From contig JABSPM010000060.1 in the NCBI GenBank assembly GCA_013215095.1, positions 17,727 through 81,726 of the forward strand: a DNA stretch of 64,000 bases, given 5' to 3'. The notes beneath the pieces are model-generated. The model was not told the DNA's origin, searched no databases, and saw nothing but the letters and a program-made list of their open reading frames with translations. Made by a program: the position numbers and the translations under genes. Origin of the DNA: Flavobacteriaceae bacterium. Its GTDB lineage: Bacteria > Bacteroidota > Bacteroidia > Flavobacteriales > Flavobacteriaceae. Positions 35,452 through 44,200 of the stretch are shown one piece after another (the stretch's first letter is position 1; every line of letters starts with the position of its first letter).

Positions 35452-35547
35452 TTAACAACCCAAAAGGGTCGTTGTTGTGGTATAAGCAAAAGTGTTTACT
35501 GAAACGTAAACTACGGTCGATGTGTTATTTTGCTTTAAATTATCCAT
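35452..35547 (-). CDS. Threonine operon leader peptide
   Basis: A 31-codon ORF from the ATG at 35545-35547: MDNLKQNNTSTVVYVSV, then NTFAYTTTTTLLGC. Eight of 31 residues are threonine, including five in a row just before the end, encoded by ACC ACA ACA ACG ACC. It ends 61 bp before the thrA start on the same strand. This matches the logic of a ribosome-mediated attenuator that senses charged tRNA-Thr. The frame is open further upstream (to 35694), but the internal ATG gives a typical leader. Confidence 0.7.
   Translation of the reverse strand: MDNLKQNNTSTVVYVSVNTFAYTTTTTLLGC
35454..35473 (-). promoter_or_regulatory. Hairpin at end of thr leader
   Basis: In minus-strand RNA, AACGACCC pairs with GGGUUGUU over eight positions (one G-U) around UUUU, overlapping the last Thr codons and the leader stop. 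A second stem GTTTAC/GTAAAC lies over codons 13-18. A T-rich tract sits about 40 bases downstream, just before thrA, but no classic terminator joins the two, so the switching structure is unclear. Confidence 0.5.
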
Positions 35548-35587
35548 TTTTAATGTAATACTTTCTAAAAAGTGTATTTTTACACAG

Positions 35588-35604
35588 ACAAATGATGCAT
35601 TTGT
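35588..35604. promoter_or_regulatory. Inverted repeat in the thr/nnr divergent region
   Basis: ACAAATG-ATG-CATTTGT lies between the thr leader and the divergent nnr gene, next to a second small hairpin GTGTA-TTTT-TACAC (35572-35585). Either could be an operator or a 5' leader structure; no regulator is assigned. Confidence 0.35.
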
Positions 35605-35670
35605 AAAAAACATATAACCACTTTTCAAAGTACTAAAGTAATATTCTTTTTTAATAATAACATATAATAG

Positions 35671-37212
35671 ATGAAAATTTTCGCTAAGGAGCAAATTTAT
35701 ACAGGCGATATCTTAACAACACAACGCCAAAATATATCACAAAATGAGTTAATGGAACGTGCAGGTACTCAGGTTTTTAATTGGTTACATATGCGAATGC
35801 AAGGTGCTCAAGTGCCTATTCACGTGTTTTGTGGTATAGGTAACAATGGTGGAGACGGATTGGTAATTGCAAGGCATTTGATTACTCATGGTTATAACGT
35901 CATAACTTACGTGGTAAATTACAGTGATAAGCGCTCAAAGGACTTTTTGAGCAACTATGACCGTATCAAAAATGTGACTAAAGATTGGCCAATTTTGTTA
36001 AGTTGTGCTGAAGAATTTCCTGAAATAAAACCTGAGGATATCATTATAGATGCAATTTTTGGAATTGGTTTAAATCGTTCTATAGATGGGTGGGTAAAAG
36101 ATTTGTTTTTACATTTTAGAAAATCAAGGGCTTATACATTAGCTGTAGATATGCCATCTGGTTTATATGCAGATAAGGTACCTGGAGATGAAAATGATGT
36201 CGTTTGGGCTAACCATACCTTAAGCTTTGCTTCTCCAAAATTAGTGTTCTTTTTACCAGATACTTCGAAATATACTCAACAATGGGAGGTTGTTGATATT
36301 GGTTTAGATGCAGAATTTTTAAATATGACGCCAACAGAAGTAGAACTTATTGGCAAATATGAAGTGTTGCCAATGTATAGACCTAGAGAAAAATTTGGAC
36401 ACAAAGGAACTTATGGCCATGCTTTAATTATTGGAGGTTCATACGGAAAAATGGGAGCAGTGCAGTTGGCAAGTAAAGCTGCTTTGGTTGCTGGAGCTGG
36501 TTTGGTTACCGCGTATATACCAAAATGTGGTTGTCAGATTATGCAAACCGCTTTTCCTGAAGCTATGGTTATAACAGATACAGATGAAGCGCGTATTGCG
36601 AATATTAACTTTGATTTAAATGTTCAGGCTATAGGAATAGGTGTAGGCATTGGTAAAGAAAAAGCTACGGTAAAGGCATTTGGAGCGTTTTTGCAGACTC
36701 ATAAAGGACCGTTGGTTATTGATGCAGATGGTATAAATATCCTTTCCGATAATAAGTCATTTTTAAAAACAGTACCGCAATATTCAGTTTTGACACCGCA
36801 TCCCAAAGAATTGGAACGTTTAATAGGGTCTTGGAAAGATGATTTTGATAAAATAGCAAAAGCAAAGGCTTTTGTAAAAACATATAATGTTGTGCTTGTA
36901 ATTAAAGGTGCAAATACGATGATTTTGTTTCAAGATAAAATTTTTATCAATTCTACTGGAAACCCAGGGTTATCTACAGCAGGAACTGGAGATGTGCTTA
37001 CCGGGGTTATTACGGGTTTAATGGCCCAAGGTTATGATTCGGTTACTGCAGCGGTATTTGGTGTATATTTACATGGTAAATCTGCAGATATTGCGTTAAA
37101 CGATTTTGGATACCAAAGTTTATTAGCAAGCAACGTTATTGATTATCTAGGAAAAGCTTATCTAGATTTGTTTAAACAACCAGAAGTGCCGCAACAAGCT
37201 CAAGAAGAATAG
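35671..37212 (+). CDS. nnr: Bifunctional NAD(P)HX epimerase/dehydratase
   Basis: A 513-residue metabolite-repair enzyme. The N-terminal YjeF_N domain (about 1-215) is the NAD(P)HX epimerase: FCGIGNNGGDGLVIARHL and IIDAIFGIGLNRSIDGW. The C-terminal ribokinase-like dehydratase domain (about 230-500) has GHKGTYGHALIIGGSYGKMG, VIDADGINIL, LTPHPKELERL and NPGLSTAGTGDVLTG (near 430). Together they restore hydrated NAD(P)H. It is followed by a strong bidirectional terminator, so it is a single-gene unit. Confidence 0.95.
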   Translation: MKIFAKEQIYTGDILTTQRQNISQNELMERAGTQVFNWLHMRMQGAQVPIHVFCGIGNNGGDGLVIARHLITHGYNVITYVVNYSDKRSKDFLSNYDRIKNVTKDWPILLSCAEEFPEIKPEDIIIDAIFGIGLNRSIDGWVKDLFLHFRKSRAYTLAVDMPSGLYADKVPGDENDVVWANHTLSFASPKLVFFLPDTSKYTQQWEVVDIGLDAEFLNMTPTEVELIGKYEVLPMYRPREKFGHKGTYGHALIIGGSYGKMGAVQLASKAALVAGAGLVTAYIPKCGCQIMQTAFPEAMVITDTDEARIANINFDLNVQAIGIGVGIGKEKATVKAFGAFLQTHKGPLVIDADGINILSDNKSFLKTVPQYSVLTPHPKELERLIGSWKDDFDKIAKAKAFVKTYNVVLVIKGANTMILFQDKIFINSTGNPGLSTAGTGDVLTGVITGLMAQGYDSVTAAVFGVYLHGKSADIALNDFGYQSLLASNVIDYLGKAYLDLFKQPEVPQQAQEE

Positions 37213-37233
37213 CAGTAGCCACTTTGAAGATAA

Positions 37234-37274
37234 TTTAAACAAAAGCCACACAATTTTTGTGGCTTTTGTTTAAA
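37234..37274. terminator. Bidirectional terminator between nnr and exbD
   Basis: Perfect 17-bp inverted arms TTTAAACAAAAGCCACA and TGTGGCTTTTGTTTAAA enclose a 7-nt loop. A GC core with A/T-rich outer arms gives a U-rich tail in both directions. It lies 21 bp after the nnr stop and 4 bp from the convergent exbD stop, so it serves both. Confidence 0.9.
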
Positions 37275-37278
37275 ACAA

Positions 37279-37839
37279 TTATTCTTTGGTATGCGCCTCC
37301 GATAAAATAAATGGATAAGCGTCTTTGACTGCTTTAATATCATCTTTACTTAAATTTTCTAAAGATACATTTAAGATTTCCTGAGCATATTGACTCCTTA
37401 AAACGTTATAAGCTCTTGTAATTTCATTTTGTAAATCAATAAAAGCGTCATATGATGCCTTTGGACTTGTTTGTAGAGATATAATTGCTTCTTTCGGATT
37501 ATCTGATGCGTTTGCAAGTTGAGGACCATCACAGTAGGTGCAGGAGCTGTCGCCATTATTATCAACAAATGCTTTAACTTCATTTGCAACGTTTTGTATG
37601 TGAGTTATTTTGTCATTAATCATAATCTCATCATTATCATTTAGTAGCACCTGTAAAATGTTTCGTTTGTGTGTATTTATATCACAGGGTGGGTTTTGAC
37701 ATAGTTTAGAAAGTTTACGATTAAAGCCTTTGTCTTTAGGAACTGTGGCTGTAACCAAAAAGAAAATAAGTAGCAAAAAGGCAATATCTGCCATTGAACC
37801 AGCGTTTACTTCTGGTCTCGAACGTTTTGAAAGTCTCAT
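37279..37839 (-). CDS. ExbD/TolR family biopolymer transport protein
   Basis: A 186-residue protein with one N-terminal transmembrane helix in PEVNAGSMADIAFLLLIFFL; the Asp in ADIAFL is the proton-pathway residue of ExbD/TolR. The periplasmic part is longer than in E. coli ExbD and has an inserted cysteine-containing segment (NNGDSSCTYCDGPQLANAS). ExbB, TonB and the usual second ExbD are absent nearby, so the gene is an orphan here and must pair with proteins encoded elsewhere. Confidence 0.88.
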   Translation of the reverse strand: MRLSKRSRPEVNAGSMADIAFLLLIFFLVTATVPKDKGFNRKLSKLCQNPPCDINTHKRNILQVLLNDNDEIMINDKITHIQNVANEVKAFVDNNGDSSCTYCDGPQLANASDNPKEAIISLQTSPKASYDAFIDLQNEITRAYNVLRSQYAQEILNVSLENLSKDDIKAVKDAYPFILSEAHTKE

Positions 37840-38186
37840 AATAAAATTTTTATAATGTTAATGTAGGTACCTAATAACAAAAAAGATACCAAAAAGAGCT
37901 AGAGTTTACCTTAAGATTGGTAATTTTGTTTTAGCCTAAGCACATTAAATCGTTTCAAAAGCGAATCAATGCACAGGTTGTTTTTTTGATGTCAAAACAC
38001 TGTTATTGATGTTTTTAATGAGCAATTAGAAGTGTTTTGTTTTTGAAGTAATTAGATGGTATGGGTCAAAAAAATTGATGTTTTAGTCAACAGCATTAGG
38101 TCAATAATATTTTTTATTTTTTTATGATTTTCGTTTATAAAAACTAAATAAAGATGTTATTTTTGCAAACTTGGTAATTTAAAGTT
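37840..38186. other. Divergent intergenic region exbD/helicase
   Basis: 347 bp, very T-rich, with no ORF. A TATTTTTG box at 38158-38165, 21 bp before the helicase ATG, is a candidate -7 promoter element. Nothing else is recognised. Confidence 0.4.
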
Positions 38187-39725
38187 ATGTTATTAAAGAC
38201 AACAGAATTAGAAGAAAGAAAAGAAGGAAAACAGTTATATGACTATCAAAAAGGTGCTATAGAAAAGATTTTTAATGCCTTTGATGATTCGCCAGAAGAT
38301 TATCATTTATTATTTCAGTTACCGACTGGTGGAGGAAAAACAGTTATTTTCTCCGAAATTGTAAGACAATATTTAAAAAATCACAAGAAAAAAGTTGTGG
38401 TTTTGACACATCGTATAGAACTATGTAACCAAACTTCGAAGATGCTAACCGAGTTTGGAGTTGCAAATAAAATCGTAAATAGTAAGGCTAAATTAGACGA
38501 TCAAAAAGAATATGATTGTTTTGTAGCAATGGTGGAAACTTTAAATAATAGGCTCAATGATAATAAATTAGATATCTCAGATGTAGGTTTAGTAATTATT
38601 GATGAGGCACACTATAACTCATTTACTAAGTTGTTTAAGTTTTTTTATAAGTCCTTTATTCTTGGGGTTACAGCAACACCTTTAAGTTCTAATATAGAGC
38701 TTCCAATGACCGATAATTATAATGAATTAATTGTTGGTGAGTCTATTGAAAACCTAATAGATAACAATTTTTTGGCTAAGGCAGAAATGTTTAGTTATAA
38801 TGTAGGTTTGACATCTCTTGAAATTGGTGCTAATGGCGATTATACTGTAAAGTCTTCTGAAGATTTATATACAAACAATGAGATGTTATCCAAGCTTATG
38901 ATGGCCTATGAAGAACGTTGTAAAGGAAAGAAAACATTAATTTTTAACAATGGTATTAATACCTCTTTGTTTGTTTATGATTTGTTTCGATCGGCTGGAT
39001 ATCCTATTGCACATCTAGATAATACTGCCTCGAAAAAGGAACGTGAAAGTATTTTAAGATGGTTTAAAGAAACGCCAAATGCCATTTTAACTTCGGTGAG
39101 TATATTAACCACTGGATTTGATGAACCAACAGTAGAGTCTATTATATTAAACAGGGCTACTAAATCATTGACTTTGTATTATCAGATGATTGGTCGTGGA
39201 TCTCGTATCTTAAAAGATAAAACAACTTTTGATGTTATTGATTTAGGAAACAATTTTTATCGTTTTGGAGCATGGGGAAGTAACCTCGATTGGCAACGTA
39301 TATTTAAGTCTCCAAATTATTACTTAGATAGTGTACTCACCGATGAAATTATTGAAAGTAATTTTAGATATGAAATGCCAGCATCAGTAAGAAAGGAGTT
39401 TGCGAATTCTAAAGAGGTGTATTTTGATATTAACGAGACATATATTAGTTCGGTACGAAAAGGAGAAAGCACAAAAGTAGTTTTAAAACGTTCTATAGAG
39501 CAACATGCAACTATCTGTATAGAAAATAGTGAAGATGTATTTGATGCCTTAATTCTTATGAAATTGTTAGATGAGGATATCGATTTTAGAATTCATCGCT
39601 ATTCTAAGTGTATCAGTAAAAGTACACATAATTTCTTGTCATGGTTGAAAGATGATTACAAAAAGAAATTACGTTCATTTATAAGAGAGAATTTTGATGA
39701 AATTCAAATCAAATTGAAGGGCTAA
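38187..39725 (+). CDS. DEAD/DEAH box superfamily 2 helicase
   Basis: A 512-residue SF2 helicase. Motif I (Walker A) is LPTGGGKTVIF (Lys51), motif Ia is VVLTHRIELCNQT, motif II is VIIDEAHYN (about 138) and motif III is GVTATPLS. The helicase C-terminal domain has ILTSVSILTTGFDEPTVESI and QMIGRGSRIL (motif VI). The tail (about 400-512) is of unknown fold. It resembles RecQ-unrelated, UvrB/type-III-restriction-like helicases. No nuclease, methylase or other defence gene is adjacent, so a general nucleic-acid role is more likely. Confidence 0.9.
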   Translation: MLLKTTELEERKEGKQLYDYQKGAIEKIFNAFDDSPEDYHLLFQLPTGGGKTVIFSEIVRQYLKNHKKKVVVLTHRIELCNQTSKMLTEFGVANKIVNSKAKLDDQKEYDCFVAMVETLNNRLNDNKLDISDVGLVIIDEAHYNSFTKLFKFFYKSFILGVTATPLSSNIELPMTDNYNELIVGESIENLIDNNFLAKAEMFSYNVGLTSLEIGANGDYTVKSSEDLYTNNEMLSKLMMAYEERCKGKKTLIFNNGINTSLFVYDLFRSAGYPIAHLDNTASKKERESILRWFKETPNAILTSVSILTTGFDEPTVESIILNRATKSLTLYYQMIGRGSRILKDKTTFDVIDLGNNFYRFGAWGSNLDWQRIFKSPNYYLDSVLTDEIIESNFRYEMPASVRKEFANSKEVYFDINETYISSVRKGESTKVVLKRSIEQHATICIENSEDVFDALILMKLLDEDIDFRIHRYSKCISKSTHNFLSWLKDDYKKKLRSFIRENFDEIQIKLKG

Positions 39726-40208
39726 TAAATATTAAAAAGATATTAATACCATTTTTTTATATTTGAAATGACTTGAATAAAACGACCTTTTCTCTTTCAG
39801 TATAAAAAACCGTAGCTACTGCTATGTTTTGATGTTCTACTTTATTAAAGAAAAAAATCATCTTTTTTTGTGGTACTTTCAAATGGTATAATTTAATGAT
39901 TTACTTCATAGAACTAAATAGCCTGTCTAGACAATGGACTTTTTAACCTGATACTAAGAATAGCATAACTAAGGTCACTTTTAAGTGACCTTAAATTATG
40001 CGGGTCTGCTTGTGTTTGCTAAGGTATATTTTTGATTCAAAACTATAATTTCATGGTTTCGAAAACTTAGATGTTTTTCTTATTTTTCTTGCTAAATTCT
40101 AAAATACATTACAAACAATGAAATGACATCTGTATTTGTATGATTAGCATGGTTTAGATACATATTAATAGGTTATAGATGGAACGTTTATGAGTTCATT
40201 AATTAGGT
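39726..40208. other. Intergenic region with a long hairpin
   Basis: 483 bp between the convergent helicase and PorP-like genes. It contains AAGGTCACTT-TT-AAGTGACCTT, extended by GCATAA/TTATGC, at 39963-40001. The hairpin is strong, but no T-run follows on either strand, so it is not a textbook terminator. No ORF is seen. Confidence 0.5.
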
Positions 40209-41207
40209 TTAATAGCGATTGCTGCGGTTGTATTTATGCTCTCTATAGTTGTTTCCGATGGTGCAATCACAATTACTTAATCCTTGTAAAATATTTATCC
40301 CCAGTGTTATACTATGTGTTCCGGAGTTAAATGATGACAATTCATTTATTGTGAATTGGTAAGAATAAGCAAAATAGAAACCTCCCTTCATTACCCCTGC
40401 CATAGGACCAATATTCAATGGATTTAAGAATTGATCATTTAGATAACGGTATGACATCCCCAACCAATAATAGTCACCGTCTCTATTGTATTTGCGATAC
40501 TTTAGATTCAAATCTGTTAAAGAACGTCGGTCACTTTGATAGTATTGATAATATAAGGAAGGTTCTATTTCTACGTTATTGTTAGGAGAATACACGTAGC
40601 CTAAATAGCCTTGTAAGTTCATTAAATGTTGTGGTTCATCACCCATAACTGGAGTGATTTTTTTTTCTAAAATATTATTGCCGCTAAGGCTTAAATAGAA
40701 GCGATTCCAACGATACAGAATACCAACGTCAAAATTATGATTGGAAAAAGATCTGTCATCAGTAATACTTGTATCTATGTAAGGAGTCTCTTCTGTTGTT
40801 GTAAAATTTTCAATAGCCAATCTAAAGTTGTTGAGATTGTAAGAAAGTCCAAAAGATAAATATTGTTTGGATCTATAGTCTAAAATAATGTGGTGCGCAA
40901 AGGATAGTTTAAATCCTTTTTGACGTGTATTACCATTTTTATCGTTATAGAGAGATAGTCCCAAGCCAGATTGATTCATAAGTCTTACATCGGCATAGAA
41001 GGCTTGATTATCTGGTGCATCTTTTATACCCACCCATTGGGTTAACCCGTTAACTCTTATTTTTAGATTATCTCCAATACCGGCATAAGTAGGAGAGATG
41101 ATAAAGTTATTGTCAGCTAGATATTGCGTCCAAGTGGGTGAATTTAATTCTTGTGCAGAAACAAAAGACGTAACAAATAATACGATGTATGATATGATTT
41201 TTTTCAT
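40209..41207 (-). CDS. PorP/SprF family type IX secretion membrane protein
   Basis: A 332-residue outer-membrane barrel. The signal peptide (about 1-18, ending FVSAQ) is followed by the family pattern SPTWTQYLADNNFIISPTYAG, then RVNGLTQWVG, SLYNDKNGNTRQKGFKLSFA and FDVGILYRWNRFYLSLSGNN. In Flavobacterium johnsoniae, SprF is needed to put the SprB adhesin on the surface. Lying 29 bp downstream of the giant adhesin gene, this protein is the likely dedicated secretion or anchoring partner for it. Confidence 0.92.
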   Translation of the reverse strand: MKKIISYIVLFVTSFVSAQELNSPTWTQYLADNNFIISPTYAGIGDNLKIRVNGLTQWVGIKDAPDNQAFYADVRLMNQSGLGLSLYNDKNGNTRQKGFKLSFAHHIILDYRSKQYLSFGLSYNLNNFRLAIENFTTTEETPYIDTSITDDRSFSNHNFDVGILYRWNRFYLSLSGNNILEKKITPVMGDEPQHLMNLQGYLGYVYSPNNNVEIEPSLYYQYYQSDRRSLTDLNLKYRKYNRDGDYYWLGMSYRYLNDQFLNPLNIGPMAGVMKGGFYFAYSYQFTINELSSFNSGTHSITLGINILQGLSNCDCTIGNNYREHKYNRSNRY

Positions 41208-41236
41208 GATGCTATTGTATTTAATCTTTTGTTTAT

Positions 41237-44200
41237 TTATCTATATAATGTAAAATGTCCTACATATTCTTTGTTTAATATGCCATTATTTGGTTTTACA
41301 ACGTACCAATAGTCTCCCGTTGGCAGTGCCTTACCATTATAGCGTCCATCCCATTTTTGTCCCGAGCGATAAGAGCCTATTCTTCTTCCATAACGATCAA
41401 AAATGTCAAAGGTTAAGTTTGGATAATTTTCCAAACATCCAGGAGACCAGTAATCTAAAACACCGTCACCATTTGGAGTAAAATAATTTGGTATGCAAGG
41501 AGCTTGAATTTCTATTTCAATTTCTGCTATAGCTTTACAGCCAGCGCTATCGGTAACTGTAACGATGTAAGTTCCGTCTTCTTTAACTTCGAAGCTATTT
41601 GTAGTACCGTAATAATGCTCATTTAGAGTAAATTCATAACCCCCTGTTCCTCCAGTTGCAATCGCTAAAATGTGTCCTAAACCATCACCCTCAATTAATT
41701 CAAGAGATAAAGTATTATAGCTTTCTAAGTAAAAGAATTCCGTAGATTTAACGCAGCCATTGGTATGACGTACATCGATGTAATTATCATGACCTGATGG
41801 TACATTCGTAAATACATTGCTAGATTGATATTGACCTCCATTTAATGAATAATCTAATGCCTCTAATAATGTTTCCGTACCTTCAATATGAACAGTGACA
41901 GTATGACGTACGGCATTATTTTCACACGCTGCTTCTAAGGTTATATCTGGGTTAAATCTTGGTGTTTCTGGAAAAGGGATATTCCATTGCGTTTCGCAAT
42001 GGCGTGCATCTTTGACATAAACCATATGATCTCCACCAGTAACGCCTTCAAAATCAAAAATGTTTTGGTCTATACTTCCAGTGGTGTAAGGGCCATTAGG
42101 TGTGTCTAAGCTTACACTATAAGGTGAGTTTCCTCCAGATATGTCAATACTGAACGCCCCATTAGCATCTCCAATGCAAGTTTCTTCATATAATGTGTCT
42201 GGAACAAGGCTTAATATAACTTGTTCAGGATTTGTAATTGAAAAATGATATGTTAAATAACATCCCAATTGATCTTGAACAATGACTTCGTAATCCCCAG
42301 CAGATAAATTGTTAAATGTATGGGTTTCAAAAAATTGATTTAAATGAGGAGAAATTGCATATTGAATGATGCCTGTACCGCCTGTAGCATTAATAATTAA
42401 TTGTCCATCACTATTGCCAGTACAAGTTATATCATTAACTATAAAGGTGGCTTCTAATGGTGTTTCTGGTTCAGTTATAGTGATTGGATCAGAGGTAATA
42501 TTACAATCATCACTTTCTAAATAAACGCTATATGTTCCTGAAACCAATCCTGTAAAGATTCCTGATGTATTTTGAGCTTCTAGAATTTCTAATCCACTTT
42601 CATCTAAGAGGGTGTAGACATAATTCCCAAACCCTCCTTGTGCGGTAACTATAATTGAACCCGTATTATCTCCAACGCAATTGATAGTTGGATTTACTGT
42701 TTCAAAATTAAGCGTTAAATCTGGTATGGTTTCAATGGTAATATCATTAGATACATTTCCTATACAACCGTTAGCATCTCTTACGTAATATTGGTGAGTT
42801 CCTGGTGTTACTGAAAATGTAATAGTGCTATTAAAAGTTCCTAAGATAGTGTTAAAATTACTGTCGTCACTATAGGTGTATTGCCCTGTACCTCCTGAAG
42901 CACTTAATGTTAAGGTGGCTGGATTTAAACAAGTTTGTGTTGTGTTTGTTGCCAATATTGAGCTGATTGAGGCTGGTGTGTCAATTATCATCTCTAGTGA
43001 CGTGTGCGTACAGTTATTTCCATCAGAAATAGTTACAGTGTAAGTTCCAGCACCTAAATTTTCAAATATATTAGAAGTTTGTGGCCCAGAACTACTCGTT
43101 GTTGGCAAAATAGTATTGAGTGTATAAATATAATCATGACCTAGGCCACCTGTCACATTAGTGATGCTGATAGACGCATTTTGATCTCCAAAGCATCCTA
43201 GAATATTAGCACTTGGTGTAAATGCACCATCTATTGGATTTGGTGGTGATAAGGTCATATTTACTGAAGCAACACAACCCTTATCATCTATTACATTAAC
43301 CGTGTAATTTCCAGCAGACAAATTGCTGAATGTGTTAGTACTCGAATAGCTAGAGGTTGCATTTCCGATAATTTCATATTGATAATTTCCCCAGCCACCA
43401 TCTGCAACAGCATAGATTATTCCTTGGCTATTATCACAACTTACGTTTGATATTTCTGTAGCATTTAATGTCAATGGTTCTATAGGAGATGAGATAGCAA
43501 AAGCTGCACTAATTTTACAAAAAGGGGGTTGCGTTGCTATAATATCAATACTAAAACTTCCTGCGGTCATTCCAGTTACAGGTAATGGATTAGTTGTAGT
43601 ATCAGCATTCACACTTCCAGTTACTGAATTTCCAGAACTATCGAAAACTTCATACGTATATGTCCCAGTATAACCTTGGATGTCAATATCAATTGTTCCT
43701 GAGGCTTCACCAAAACAAGTCACGTCTGTGGTGTTAATAGTAACAGTTGGTGGAATCGCTTCCCCTAGTGCCACTGTAACTTCTTCAAAGCAAGAGGTCG
43801 TTGTATCTGTAACTGTAACGGTATAAACTCCAGGAGGTACTCCGTAAAATGTGGATTCTGAAAGGTTTGTAGATGGTGGATTAGGGCTAATAGCATAAGT
43901 AAATGCTCCTGATCCACCAGAAGTCGAAATCGCTATTTGTCCGTCATATATGTTACATGTAGGTACGCTTTCTATCTGAGGTACTATATGTAGTGGTTCC
44001 ATTATATCTACAGTAACTAGATTTCCACAACCATTAACATCTTTAATTTCTATGGTATGTGTTCCCGAATATAAATTAGAGAGTGTAAATGGAGCAGTCA
44101 TGTTTTGAAAACTACCTCCATTAATACTATAGATATAAGGAGGGATACCCAGTGCTTCTAGAGTTACATCTATTTCATATAAACCTTCAGGAACCTCACA

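Noticed and set aside
35548..35694. Longer 80-residue ORF covering the thr leader
   Set aside because: Its upstream part overlaps the divergent nnr promoter and start and shows no gene-like features; only the internal 31-codon ORF carries the leader signature.
38187..39725. Helicase as the core of a phage-defence system
   Set aside because: No nuclease, methylase or other defence gene is next to it; the neighbours are a repair enzyme, an ExbD and surface proteins.
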